A DNA stretch of 64,000 nucleotides from Acidobacteriota bacterium (GCA_003224085.1 QHYK01000066.1:1-64000), one strand, 5' to 3'; shown: positions 43,588 through 53,776, counted from the first letter of the stretch. Made by a program: numbers and translations. The notes: generated by a model not told the origin, from the sequence alone.

Positions 43588-46500
43588 GTGGGTGTGAAAT
43601 TACGAGCAGTCTGGAATGTAGTTGGGATTGGGCTCGCTGCCGTATGCCCGCTCTTATCGGGCTGCGGTGGCAAAGGCAACGCCGCCAATGTCATCACCGT
43701 TACCATTACTTCCTCTTCCGGCATGAATCTCATTTTGGGCCAATCCACGACTCTGACCGCCACCGTGAATGGCGCGAACAACCCCAAGGTGAATTGGACT
43801 CCCGTCTGCCAGTACACCACCACGACGACCGATTCCAACGGCAAGACCACTACATCCAAACCACTCAACTGTCCGCAGGACACTTCCGTCACCCCCCCCG
43901 ACGACAATCACACGATTTTTGGTGTGTTTAGCAACCAGCAGACCACCGGAACGGAAGTCTTTACCGCTACAACCAAGTTGCCTGACCCAAAGACCTATCC
44001 AGGCCTCGTCATCATTGCTACAGCGCAATCGGTGCAAAACACCTCGAGGACCGGAACGTTCAACCTCACCCTCAACTCCGGCATCGGCATAACATTTACC
44101 CCTACCACCGCCAGCGTTCCCGTCAACGAACCACAAACCTTCACCGCTTTTCTCATCAACGACATCGGACAAACCACCGGTGTAACTTGGGCGCTGACCC
44201 AGCAAGTTCCGAATCCCACCGCCGGCTCGAACCCTAACCCGTACACTCCGCTCGCGACTTGCAGCCCGACCTGCGGCTCGCTCAATGTCCCCGACCCCAA
44301 CAATCCCAACACCGTCATCTACACCGCGCCGCCGGCTGTGCCGACCACTATTACCCCAGCGCAAACGAACAACACCAATTCGCCCGCGAACGTCACTATC
44401 TTCGCGGTGTCCAAAGCCGACCCTACGCGCTATGTCCCTGGGACGATCACCCTCACTCCTGGCGGGCCCATTACTTTCAACGGCATCTCGCCTACGATTG
44501 CCCCCCAAGGTGCCACGCTTTGGGACATTTATCTGGACGCGCCGAATATCTCATCCGCGACGACCATTACCCTGACCTACCCTGGCAATGTCCAGAGGAT
44601 AAAAAAATCGGATTCCGGGCAAATCAAAGTCCTCTTCCCGGTCCCTGCTTCTTCCAGTTCAAGCTCCTCTTCAAGCTCCACAACCTGTTCCACTACGACT
44701 CCCTGTTCCACGGGCGCGCGGCTTCGTCTCAATGCCGAGGACTTGGCCACTGCAGGGCCGGTGACCGTTTCTGTTGTGGACCCCGCCGAACCGTGCAACA
44801 CCATTGCCGCAGGGACTCCCTGCACGGCGACAGGCGCGGGGACGTTCACCATCATGCCCGTGCGTCCGACCAGCACGGCCACGGTCCCGGACGATATTGT
44901 TCAGGGCGCCCAGACGCTGAACTTTCCAGTCACCATCGACGGCGGCTATTTTGGTCCTTTTGGCCCGAATGTTACGAGCCCCAGCAATTTCATCCGGGCC
45001 TATTTTCAGTCTCCCGGAAACGACCTCTTAATTAATCCAACCAGCTCCAGTTCGCGTCAGTTGGTTACTTCGCTTCCCGCTAGCAGCATCAACCCGAACA
45101 ATCCTGGCCTCTATCCACTTTACGTTGCCAGCACCGCAAGCCCGGCTCCCACTCCTCCAAACGCTTCCGTCACCAACATAGCCATTTTCCCGGATTATTC
45201 CACCAAGGCGCCGGCCATTCCGGCGTGCTTGAGCTCGATCCCCGCGGGCACGAATCCGAGCGCTGTGGACATCGACACAGCGCTAGGTGTTTTGGTTGTG
45301 GCCGAGGCGGGTTCGCCATCGGCAACCCCCGCCGTGCCCAGCGCATTGCAGTTCTACGGCATCACGACAGTTCCTTGCTCCTCGAATCCCAGCGGGGCTG
45401 CCACAACATTGCAGCCGATCGATGGCAACGGCGCGCCTTGCACTCCGTCTGCATCACCCGCGCCGGGAAGCACCTGTCCCTACGTCAGCAATCCTGCGGC
45501 GAACTACACCATCAACGTTCCTACCGGCATTTCCGTGGATCGAACGAGTCACACGGTGGCGGTGGTCAACTACGGGGACCAGTCCGTGACTGTTTTGCAG
45601 GTTCCTGTTCCAGGAGCTACGCAGTCTGCCTTTACACCCTTCAACATAAGTCTTTCAGGAGCCTTGGAGAATTCTGTAAGTCCCGCGCCCCTTCCTTATT
45701 CCATTGGCGTGGACCCGGATTCGCATCTGGCGCTGGTAGCCTATTCTTCGACCTCCACCTCCTCTGTCGCAAACCTCGGCTTTATCGTCAATTTGAATCC
45801 AGATTCGTCAACTACGCCGAACCGTTACGGATGTCCCTTGGATCACGCTCTCACTCCGTCTTCCACCAAAGCGGGCCAATGCCTCTTCTCGCAGGTTACG
45901 CTGAACACGGGCACCTATCCGCAGGTCGCTGTGTCTTCCCATGGCCACTCGGCGCTGGTAACCCCCGGAGGATCAGGAGTAGTTCGGGAAGTTGACGTCA
46001 CCAAACCTTCCACGGCTAATCTGGTCAGTTCCGCATCGCTTTCGGGGGGAGTTGTGACGGTTGCTGTTGACACGACTCAGTGTCCGCCTGGCGTCTCGCC
46101 AACCTCATCGAGTACTAAGAATCCCTGCCCGCTTACGATGGTTCCCGGCTTTGTCGGCTCGGTGCTCATCACCGGACTAACGGCGAAAAACTCTGCCAAC
46201 AACGCCCTCTTCAATGGCGTGTTTACCGTCAGCGTTACCAGCAACAACACCTTTACCTACGCCCCTCCCAATACCACCGCCACGGACGCGTGCCAACCGC
46301 CCTCCGGGGCCACCAGTTGCGGGGGCGAAGTTTTCTATAGTCAGCCGGACCAAATTTTTGGGCTCACCAACACGTCTCAAGGGATCGCCATCAATCCCAT
46401 CACCAGCACAGCCGCCATTGCCGATGTCAACGCCACCGGCAACATCGGAGCACAAATCAACCTCCTTAGCGGCTTGGACCAATCCACATCCTCCATCCTC

Positions 46501-48333
46501 TTTTCCCCCAACTGCACTGCTTTCACCACCACTTGTTCCACAGGCTCGCCGGAACTGCTCCCGACGGCGGATGTGGCTTGGCAGCCATTCACGAATTTGC
46601 TGGTTTCCTACAATCCGCATTTGAACCAGGTCTCTATTTCTGATCCGGTCAGCCACCGGCGCTATGCTTTTGCCTGCGCAAGTTCCTCTGCCTGTCAGGT
46701 CAATCCCATCGTGTCTAGCCAGATCAGCTTGAGCGGGACAGGCACTGCCACTCTTGCGGTTCAGAACGGCACTACCAACTCGCTCACCCTCTTTGGAGGC
46801 TTGGCGGTTGATCCAGTCACCAATCAAGCATTTGTCGTCAAGTCCGGCAGCGGCGCCATCGACGTTGTCGACTTAGGCGGCGCCACTCCCGTCAAGCCCG
46901 CTCACATTTCGGAAGTAATTGTCCCCAGTCCGCCGAATGCTGGACAAGGCACCATCGGCGGCATCCCCAACGCCTTGGTTCCTCAAGCCGCGCTCACCTG
47001 CACCAATCCGACGCCACCGGCCACTTGTGATTTGCCCGGTGTAAGAATCCTCGGTTCCGGCTTTGCTTCCGGCATGACCGTGCGCCTCGACGGCGTCGAC
47101 ATCACCACCCAGGGCGGCTCAGTTGGTGCGCCCCTTAACGGCGGCCGCGAGGTCGACGTCACTATCCCGGCCTCCGCCCTCACCATGCCCCATCATTTCG
47201 CGCTCGATGTTCTCAGTAGCGGCGCACAATCCAATGCCGTCGAATTCATTGTCGTTCAGTCGATTGATCTCTCCAAAGTGTGCACGGCCAACGGAAGTCC
47301 CACCAACACCATGCCCGCTTCCGTTGCCATTGCCGACCAGATCGCCAATGGCCCCTTCTCGCCTTTTGCCTTAGTCAGCGTTACCGGCTGTAACAGTATT
47401 GTGCAGATCGACCTTAATCCCACGAGCGCCACCTTTGGGCAGCTCCTCGGCGGTCCCATCTCCGTTGGAGCTAATCCGCAGGGCATTGCTATCTGGCAGC
47501 ATCAAGGCTTGGCTGTGGTGGCCAACAACGGGGCTGGCACCGCTTCCGTCATGGACTTGACCAAGAGTCCTCCCGCCCCCGTGCTGTGCGGTTCAAATCC
47601 TTGCGGGGACGTGACCACGGGCACTAATTCAACTGGTGTGGCCATCAACGAGGCTACGGGTGCAGCCATCGTCACGAACACCGGCTCGAACACCATCAGC
47701 ATGATTAATCTCGCGCTGCTCTTCCCGCCTTCGGGTACCACTCCGCCCACAACTCTGACCGCTACCAGCATCGGCGGCGTCCAGCAACCTACCGCGGTAG
47801 CCATCGATCCCGATCGCGGCGCGAATAATCAAGGCCTGGCAGTCGTTGCCTCGATCCAATTGAGCAATGCTTCTGCTCCCAGCGGTTCCTTGACTCCGAT
47901 CGATATTGATAAAGCCCCGCCAAACATCAGCACCGCTTCCCCCGGTTTTGTCTCCAGCATCCCCACAGGCATTGTTTTCGACCCTGCCGTAGCGACTAGC
48001 ACCACGAATAGTGGCGTATTCTTCGCCAATTCCAGCGGGACGAATGCCATTACGGAGTACAACCCTGACAGCGGTGGCGGCAGCTCGGTCAGCGTGGGCG
48101 TCAACCCAACTTCTCTGGCGATCAATCCGCAGACCGGCGCCATGCTCACGGCCAACTCCGCGAGCAACACCATTTCTATCGTTGACACCATCGCAAGCCC
48201 CTTTAAGACACACCAGACTCTCGGCATTCCCGGCTCGCCCACGTTTGGCGTGGCCATTGACCAGTTCACGAATTTGGCGGTCATTGTGGATCAGGCGAAC
48301 ATGCGGGTTTTGCTCTTCCCCATGCCCAATTGA
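43588..48333 (+). CDS. Giant beta-propeller lipoprotein with Ig-like N-terminus
   Basis: The product of about 1580 residues has a lipoprotein signal with lipobox LLSGCGG. The N-terminal part is Ser/Thr-rich and Ig-like (ITSSSGMNLILGQSTTLTAT, a Big_2-like pattern). A poly-Ser linker follows near residue 365. From about residue 540 on there are many repeats of the YVTN/NHL propeller type, for example NPSAVDIDTALGVLVVAEAG, GISVDRTSHTVAVVNYGDQS, GGLAVDPVTNQAFVVKSGSG, STGVAINEATGAAIVTNTGS and TSLAINPQTGAMLTANSASN. An IPT/TIG-like domain (GVRILGSGFASGMTVRLDGV) interrupts them. GTG 43588 follows GGGGG; GTG 43573 and 43594 are alternatives. It is probably anchored to the outer membrane and binds partners or surfaces. 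Confidence 0.85.
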   Translation: MGVKLRAVWNVVGIGLAAVCPLLSGCGGKGNAANVITVTITSSSGMNLILGQSTTLTATVNGANNPKVNWTPVCQYTTTTTDSNGKTTTSKPLNCPQDTSVTPPDDNHTIFGVFSNQQTTGTEVFTATTKLPDPKTYPGLVIIATAQSVQNTSRTGTFNLTLNSGIGITFTPTTASVPVNEPQTFTAFLINDIGQTTGVTWALTQQVPNPTAGSNPNPYTPLATCSPTCGSLNVPDPNNPNTVIYTAPPAVPTTITPAQTNNTNSPANVTIFAVSKADPTRYVPGTITLTPGGPITFNGISPTIAPQGATLWDIYLDAPNISSATTITLTYPGNVQRIKKSDSGQIKVLFPVPASSSSSSSSSSTTCSTTTPCSTGARLRLNAEDLATAGPVTVSVVDPAEPCNTIAAGTPCTATGAGTFTIMPVRPTSTATVPDDIVQGAQTLNFPVTIDGGYFGPFGPNVTSPSNFIRAYFQSPGNDLLINPTSSSSRQLVTSLPASSINPNNPGLYPLYVASTASPAPTPPNASVTNIAIFPDYSTKAPAIPACLSSIPAGTNPSAVDIDTALGVLVVAEAGSPSATPAVPSALQFYGITTVPCSSNPSGAATTLQPIDGNGAPCTPSASPAPGSTCPYVSNPAANYTINVPTGISVDRTSHTVAVVNYGDQSVTVLQVPVPGATQSAFTPFNISLSGALENSVSPAPLPYSIGVDPDSHLALVAYSSTSTSSVANLGFIVNLNPDSSTTPNRYGCPLDHALTPSSTKAGQCLFSQVTLNTGTYPQVAVSSHGHSALVTPGGSGVVREVDVTKPSTANLVSSASLSGGVVTVAVDTTQCPPGVSPTSSSTKNPCPLTMVPGFVGSVLITGLTAKNSANNALFNGVFTVSVTSNNTFTYAPPNTTATDACQPPSGATSCGGEVFYSQPDQIFGLTNTSQGIAINPITSTAAIADVNATGNIGAQINLLSGLDQSTSSILFSPNCTAFTTTCSTGSPELLPTADVAWQPFTNLLVSYNPHLNQVSISDPVSHRRYAFACASSSACQVNPIVSSQISLSGTGTATLAVQNGTTNSLTLFGGLAVDPVTNQAFVVKSGSGAIDVVDLGGATPVKPAHISEVIVPSPPNAGQGTIGGIPNALVPQAALTCTNPTPPATCDLPGVRILGSGFASGMTVRLDGVDITTQGGSVGAPLNGGREVDVTIPASALTMPHHFALDVLSSGAQSNAVEFIVVQSIDLSKVCTANGSPTNTMPASVAIADQIANGPFSPFALVSVTGCNSIVQIDLNPTSATFGQLLGGPISVGANPQGIAIWQHQGLAVVANNGAGTASVMDLTKSPPAPVLCGSNPCGDVTTGTNSTGVAINEATGAAIVTNTGSNTISMINLALLFPPSGTTPPTTLTATSIGGVQQPTAVAIDPDRGANNQGLAVVASIQLSNASAPSGSLTPIDIDKAPPNISTASPGFVSSIPTGIVFDPAVATSTTNSGVFFANSSGTNAITEYNPDSGGGSSVSVGVNPTSLAINPQTGAMLTANSASNTISIVDTIASPFKTHQTLGIPGSPTFGVAIDQFTNLAVIVDQANMRVLLFPMPN

Positions 48334-48570
48334 CGGCGGAAGACAGGAAGCGGTTAAGGGGCGCGACTTGCGTCCTTCTGGACCAAAACGCAGCCCAAGG
48401 GTGCCGCCACAGTTAACGGCAGCATTGCAGGAACGGAAGCGCGTCGGCTATACTTTCGGGTTTCGAGTACCTTCGTTTTACCCGCTGGGGGAGTGGGGAA
48501 ACTCGAGTTTAGCTGGCTTGCGGTTGTTCCGGCTTTTTTCCGAATCGCACCAATGAATAAGGAGAATAAA

Positions 48571-49221
48571 GTGAATTCCAGATTGATAATGCATACGGCT
48601 GCCCTCGCCGCTGCCGGTCTTCTGATTGTCGCCGTCGTTCGCGCGCAGTCGCCTTCGGCTGCAGCGCCAGCGCCGAGCGCGACCGGCAAGGTCGGCGTCA
48701 TCAACATTCGCGGGGCCATCGGCAGCACCGCCGAAGGCAAGCAGGCGCAGGCGGAACTGCAGTCCCAGTTCGCGCCGCGCCAGACCGAACTCGAAAACCT
48801 GAACAAGCAGATCAACGATCTTCGTCAGCGTCTCGCCGCCTGCGAAGGCAAGTGCAGCCAGGACGAGATTCAGCGCTTGACCACGCAGGGCCAGCGCCTC
48901 ACGCAGCAATTCGACCGCAAGAACAATGAACTGCAAGAGGATTCGAACGCGGCCTTAGGCGACGTCATCGACCGCATCGGCAAAAAAATGGTTGACGTCC
49001 TCGACCGCTATGCCCGCGAGAACGGCTACACGATGGTCCTGGATTCCTCTGCGCAGAACAATCCAATTCTGTACTTCTCAACGCAAGTGGATTTCACGCA
49101 GGACATCGTGCGCCTCTATGACCAGGCCTACCCGGTAAAGGGTGGCGCCCCCGCGCCACAGAAGCCCGCCGCCAAGCCGGCTCCTTCTTCGACACCAACC
49201 ACCAACCCGACCAAGCCGTAG
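48571..49221 (+). CDS. Skp/OmpH-family periplasmic chaperone
   Basis: The 216-residue product starts at GTG 48571, six bases after AAGGAG, with a signal peptide MHTAALAAAGLLIVAVVRAQ. The mature protein begins GKVGVINIRGAIGSTAEGKQ, the OmpH/Skp beta strand. Long coiled helices follow (LENLNKQINDLRQRLAACEG, TQGQRLTQQFDRKNNELQED). It ends in a Pro/Ala-rich tail. Skp carries unfolded outer-membrane proteins to BamA, so its place after bamA makes sense. Two extra cysteines (C93 and C97 approximately) lie in the coiled part. A terminator follows. Confidence 0.9.
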   Translation: MNSRLIMHTAALAAAGLLIVAVVRAQSPSAAAPAPSATGKVGVINIRGAIGSTAEGKQAQAELQSQFAPRQTELENLNKQINDLRQRLAACEGKCSQDEIQRLTTQGQRLTQQFDRKNNELQEDSNAALGDVIDRIGKKMVDVLDRYARENGYTMVLDSSAQNNPILYFSTQVDFTQDIVRLYDQAYPVKGGAPAPQKPAAKPAPSSTPTTNPTKP

Positions 49222-49280
49222 TATAGTTCTCAGTTTGGTGCGAGCTTTCGCTCACCAAAAAATCGACAGTTGCTCCCGAA

Positions 49281-49307
49281 ACGCCCCGCTTCCTCGGGGC
49301 GTTTTTT
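49281..49307 (+). terminator. Rho-independent terminator after skp
   Basis: ACGCCCCG (49281-49288) pairs with CGGGGCGT (49295-49302) around a 6-base loop, followed by a run of T. It lies about 60 bases after the skp stop and closes the envelope-assembly block. Confidence 0.93.
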
Positions 49308-49444
49308 GCTAGCGAAGCGACGGACGGGACTCTTCGATCTTCGACTTTTTAACTCTTCAACTGTTGACCTCCTCTTTCGACGGTTAACTGTCGACTGTCA
49401 ACTCTTCTCAAGCTATAGTGTCCCCGAATCCTCAGGAGGTTCCC

Positions 49445-50248
49445 ATGCCACAACCATCGCCATCCGCCGCTTCTCCCGCGCCCAGCACCTTTATGGAGCG
49501 CGTTCCACGTCCACCCGTCTTTGCCTCACCCGCCGAAGAGCGCCGGCATCGCAAGGAGCGCCTCGCCGCCGCCTTTCGTCTCTTTGCCGAATTTGGTTTT
49601 GACGAAGGCGTAGCCGGCCACATCACCGCCCGTGATCCCGAACACGCCGACTGTTTCTGGGTGAATCCCTTCGGCATGCACTTCGGCCGGATTCGTGTCT
49701 CCGATCTGATTTTGGTGGATCATTCCGGCAAAGTCGTCGAAGGCCACTTTGAAGTGAATCTCGCCGCCTTCGCCATTCACTCTCGCATTCACGCGGCGCG
49801 CCCGGACGTGATTGCCGCCGCTCACGCGCATTCCCTTTATGGAAAGTCCTGGTCCTCGCTGGGCCGTCTTCTCGACCCCCTCACGCAGGATGCCTGTGCT
49901 TTTTTCGACGATCACGTCCTGTTCGACGATTACACGGGCCTCGTCGAAGAAACCTCTGAGGGCGACCGCATTGCTCACACTCTGGGAACGAAGAAAGCCG
50001 CCATTCTGCGCAACCATGGCTTGCTCACCGTCGGCCACTCCGTCGACGAAGCCGCTTGGTGGTTCATTACCATGGATCGCTCCTGCCAGGCGCAACTGCT
50101 GGCCGAAGCCGCGGGTGAACCCCGCAAGATTCCCGCGGAAACTGCAAAAAACACTTACGCCCTTGTCGGCTCGCATCTTGCCGGATGGTTCCAGTTCCAG
50201 CCGCTCTGGCAGCGCATCTCTCGCGCCCACCCCGATTTGTTCGAATGA
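49445..50248 (+). CDS. Class II aldolase/adducin family protein
   Basis: The 267-residue product starts at ATG 49445 just after AGGAGG. The class II aldolase fold is clear: LFAEFGFDEGVAGHITARDP, then the zinc histidines in AAAHAHSLYGKSWSSLG, and a third histidine in LRNHGLLTVGHSVDEAAWWF. Members either split sugar phosphates such as fuculose-1-phosphate, or act as decarboxylases or structural proteins. The long Pro/Ser-rich N-terminal tail before residue 30 and the lack of sugar genes nearby make the substrate unknown. It stands alone. Confidence 0.88.
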   Translation: MPQPSPSAASPAPSTFMERVPRPPVFASPAEERRHRKERLAAAFRLFAEFGFDEGVAGHITARDPEHADCFWVNPFGMHFGRIRVSDLILVDHSGKVVEGHFEVNLAAFAIHSRIHAARPDVIAAAHAHSLYGKSWSSLGRLLDPLTQDACAFFDDHVLFDDYTGLVEETSEGDRIAHTLGTKKAAILRNHGLLTVGHSVDEAAWWFITMDRSCQAQLLAEAAGEPRKIPAETAKNTYALVGSHLAGWFQFQPLWQRISRAHPDLFE

Positions 50249-50572
50249 TTTTCTGCTATCTCAACGGGCCAGGACCAGCAGGCTGTATCCGCCCAGAACG
50301 CGGACGGCCATGTCCTTGTGAATCGCGAAGAACAACGCCCGAGGCAGCTTGAGCAACCGCTGTGTCGTGTCCGACCCGAGGCTGTTCGCCCGCGCCGTCA
50401 TGGCTAACCGCAACGTCTGTTTCGAATTCCTAAATGCTGGAGAAAACTCGGTGAGCAGGGAACAGGCGCAGAATGCAACAGGAACCGATCACTCAAACAA
50501 GGAGTTTCAGAACACTTCCCACCAATAATGATCCTCTAAATGTCCGGCCCTGCGGCCCCGTTCAAACTCTCC
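50249..50572. other. Intergenic region with a doubtful small minus-strand frame
   Basis: The gap of about 320 bases has one open frame of 46 codons on the minus strand (50261-50401), reading MTARANSLGSDTTQRLLKLP and onwards. It has no ribosome-binding site. It may be the remnant of a longer gene but is not recognised. Nothing else was seen. Confidence 0.3.
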
Positions 50573-50941
50573 TCAGTAGAACGATGCATGTTGCTCCGCA
50601 CCGGGATGCTCGCCGGTGACGAACGTCCGCAGCTCCCCGGGGCACGCGCCCGACGCTCGCCGCACCGCGCGCGCGAACGAACTCGGCGATTTGAAGCCTA
50701 GGTCGATCGATAACACTTTGATCGGCGCACCCGGCTGTTTCGCGAAAAAGCCCTTCACCCGATCCATCAGGACTTCTTCCCGGTAGTGCCTGAAATTTCC
50801 GCCGGTGGACAACCGCACGGTCTTCTTGATGGTTCTCTTGCTCACTTGCAGGTCTTGCGACAGTTCTTCCAGCGTCTTGCGGGGATTCTCTTTCAAAAGA
50901 GCCGCTATACTCTCAAAGAGTAGTCTTGGATCGTAGGACAT
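50573..50941 (-). CDS. Small AraC-type helix-turn-helix protein
   Basis: The 122-residue product consists almost only of two helix-turn-helix units of the AraC type: LEELSQDLQVSKRTIKKTVR and VLSIDLGFKSPSSFARAVRR, the latter ending with GACPGELR. There is no ligand-binding domain. The SPSSFARAVRRASGACPGEL stretch is the usual second AraC helix pair. It may be a single-domain DNA-binding regulator or the surviving part of a longer gene. The adjacent response regulator is also damaged. Confidence 0.75.
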   Translation of the reverse strand: MSYDPRLLFESIAALLKENPRKTLEELSQDLQVSKRTIKKTVRLSTGGNFRHYREEVLMDRVKGFFAKQPGAPIKVLSIDLGFKSPSSFARAVRRASGACPGELRTFVTGEHPGAEQHASFY

Positions 50942-51224
50942 AGGCGATCCTCCCGGTTTCGCTTTTACGGTCTTCCTGGATCGTGCTTCAGGTTGGTTAG
51001 GCCATATTCAAGCCGGAGCCGAACTCCGCTCTTCAGGACGGCGGGGACGTTGAAGGTTGCACTTGCCGTTCCGGTGACCTAGCGCACTCAATGTAACGGG
51101 CGTGGGATTGCAAGCAATCCGGTCTTTACCCCATTCCAGACTCAGCTTAACGCCGGACGCGAAAGTACTTTACTGCAATTTCACGCGAGGCCCATTGCGC
51201 AACAGAGCCGTTTGTCTGTTGGGA

Positions 51225-51933
51225 TTAGACTCGCGCCATCTTCAGTGATGGTTGTGTTTTTGCGAGCGTCCGCACGACGGCGTAATGTGCCAAACCGCTG
51301 CGGTTCGCTACTCCGCTTTTTCTTAATAAGTAAGATACGTACACCTTCACTGACTGCGGTGACAGACCCATATGGGCGGCGATTTCCTTGTTGCTTTGGC
51401 CCAGGCTTACGTGGCTCAGGACCTCTTCTTCCCGCTCGGTCAGTTTTAGTTCTCTTGAATAGGGCAGCGCGGGAAGAAAACTCATGACCTTTTGAAAAGC
51501 TTTTGCATCGCACCAAGTATTTCCTTCTGCCACCGCGAAGATTGCTTTTTGCAGGTCCTTGATCGAAGCGCTCTGCTCCACAAACCCCACCGCGCCGCCT
51601 TTCAGTCCGGCAAGAAGCATCTCTAGCCGGTCCTCTCGTGTAAGCAGCAGGACAGGAGCGACGCGAGAATACTCTCGAATCAACTGCTCGAGCGCTTCAG
51701 CGTTTTTCGCGAACGTTCCGACGTCAACGAATAACCACATCCGGCTGAAGGTTTGCTTTATTCCAAGGCGGCATGACGTCAACGAATACCACATCCGGCT
51801 GAAGGTTTGCTTTATTCCAAGGCGGCATACCGTTGGAGACTGTTGTGGATAGACCGCGTCCGGAAAGAAGGGACCTTAAAGCGGACCGAAAAACAGGCGA
51901 ATCCTCAACCAAAACTACTCGAACAGTTTTCAC
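51225..51933 (-). pseudogene. LuxR/NarL-type response regulator broken by a tandem duplication
   Basis: Two frames together give a full response regulator of about 210 residues. The N-terminal frame (from GTG 51933) starts MKTVRVVLVEDSPVFRSALR, with the acidic pair of a receiver domain, and runs to VFVDV, which contains the probable phospho-acceptor Asp. It then repeats MPPWNKANLQPDVV and stops. The second frame resumes with VDVGTFAKNAEALEQLIREY and ends with the LuxR helix-turn-helix LTEREEEVLSHVSLGQSNKE, IAAHMGLSPQSVKVYVSYLL. The break is caused by the duplicated 54/55 bases at 51720-51828, where the extra base shifts the frame. Removing one copy restores the frame. The AraC-type gene lies downstream. 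Confidence 0.8.
51720..51828. repeat. Tandem duplication of 54/55 bases
   Basis: Copy one spans 51720-51774 (55 bases) and copy two 51775-51828 (54 bases). They are identical except that one copy has an extra A in ATAACCACA versus ATACCACA. The duplication lies inside the receiver domain of a response-regulator gene and breaks it. Confidence 0.95.
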
Positions 51934-52277
51934 AGGGCCCCGGGCTGGTTATATCGTACTGAGCGTACTCCTACCACTTTCGCCCGCGAATCTACTTTTC
52001 TGCTTTAACCGTGACATTCCTGTGAACCATACATTTGCACAATTGACTCCGCGCTCCAGCAGGTGCAAGGTTTAGCTAACCTATTGGCGGGGGGGAGCCA
52101 GGGGCGGGACTGGGCAAGTACTTCCCGCAGACCACTCGAAGTCGCTCCGACTACAGACGGCCCTTCCCCGATACAGAACATAGCTGGGCCTGATTCCCAG
52201 CATCTTTCCGGGCGCAGGGGGTAACGCTAAAAACTATGGAGGCATTCCTGGATGAATAACTATCCGTGTGACGAAAG
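51934..52277. other. Divergent intergenic region, nothing recognised
   Basis: The 344 bases between the broken response regulator and the haloperoxidase gene contain G-rich and C-rich stretches but no convincing promoter, terminator or RNA gene. Confidence 0.35.
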
Positions 52278-53776
52278 GTGGAAAGAAGAGCTCGCAGTCG
52301 TCGTTCTTTTTTGCTCCAGGCGGGTGCGGCGGCGGCTGTGGCTGTTGCTGCTCGCACGCTGAACCTCGAATCCACGGCAAACGCGCAATCCTCGGGTGGC
52401 TCCGGCTCTGCCTGCGAAATTGGTCCGCTCGGCGACGCGGCGCGCGCTCAAGCGTGCTTGAACCTTCGCGAGAGTGTGGCTCAAGCCGACTTCAATCAAC
52501 CGCTGGTTTCACATCCGTGCAATGGCGATGATTCCCTCTATCCTGACAAATGCGGCAGTTTCACCAAAACTTTGCCGCACGACACCTACGGTCGCGTAAA
52601 TTTGAGCGCCTACCAGAGCCTCATTAATGCACTTTCAAGCGGTAATCCCTCCGACTTCGAGAACATCACTTTGGGCGGCACGGTGAAGCTCACGAACCCG
52701 CAATCCGGTCTCGCCTATGACCTGGAAGGTATGGATGCGCACAACTTGACCGTCCTGGCTCCGCCTACTTTGGCCAGCCCGCAAATGGCCACAGAAATGG
52801 TTGAAATGTACTGGGTCTCTTTGCTGCGCGACGTTCCGTTTGATCAATACCCTTCCAACGCCATGGCTCAGCAGGCCGCGCAAGAGCCTCCATTCCGGGC
52901 AAGACTTCCTGACCACGTTCAATGACTGGCTCACCGTCCAAGACGGGGGGCAGCACCGGTATCCCGGTGCAAGTGGATCCCCAGGTCCGGTACCCGGGAA
53001 ATGGACGGGACTGGGCATCTTTCACGCATGTGGACGTTCTCTCTCAAGCTTACTTCGTGGCCCTCCTTGTCTTGATGACCATGGGCGCCCCTCCAAATCC
53101 CGGTCTGCCTTACAACAATTCGCGAACCCAAGTCGGCTTTGGAACCTTTGGCGGCGGAGACTTCGCCGGCACGCTCAACGAAGTCGCTACCCGGGCGCTA
53201 AAGTCCGTTTGGTTCCAGAAATGGTATGTCCACCGCCGTCTCCGCCCGGAGGCCACCGGAGGACTCGTCCATTTGATGAAAACTGGCCAGGGGAGTCAGG
53301 TAAGCTGCAAGCTGAACAAAACGCTCCTTTACTCCAACGCTGTCCAGCAAAGCTTCAACAAATATGGAAGCTACTTGCTCTCGCAGGCGTTCTCCGAAGG
53401 CTGCCCCACTCACCCGTCGTATCCAACCGGACACGGTACGGTTGGCGGCGCTTGCGTGACCGTTCTGAAGTTCTTCTTCAACGGAAGTTGGACTATCCCC
53501 AACCCCGTCATGCCGTCCGACGATGGCCTCTCTCTGCAGCCTTACTCAGGTCCCTCATTGACGGTGAACGGCGAACTTGCCAAAATCGCGCACAACGTCA
53601 GCTTCGGCCACGGAATCCACGCCGGCATTCACTACCGCAGCGACACCGACCAATCGTTGCTCTTCGGGGAGGCGGTTGCGCTAAGGGTCCTTCAGGACCG
53701 CGCCTCTTGCTACAACGAGAAGTTCTCCGTCTCCATCACCAAATTCGACGGAACCACCGCCACGATTTCCAACTAG
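52278..53776 (+). pseudogene. Tat-exported vanadium-dependent haloperoxidase, two frameshifts
   Basis: Three frames together encode about 497 residues. The N-terminal part starts at GTG 52278 with a twin-arginine signal (SRRSFLLQAGAAAAVAVAAR). The middle resumes near 52885 with HSGQDFLTTFNDWLTVQ, and the last frame begins near 52945 with GGSTGIPVQVDPQVRYPGNG. The C-terminal part has the vanadate pocket typical of the PAP2/haloperoxidase fold: YVHRRLRPEATGGLV, PSYPTGHGTVGGA with the active His, and HGIHAGIHYRSDTDQSLLFG. Both shifts need one extra or two fewer bases; the second lies in a run of six G at about 52944-52949. The rest of the gene is well kept, so it may be a recent break or a sequencing error. 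Confidence 0.8.
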
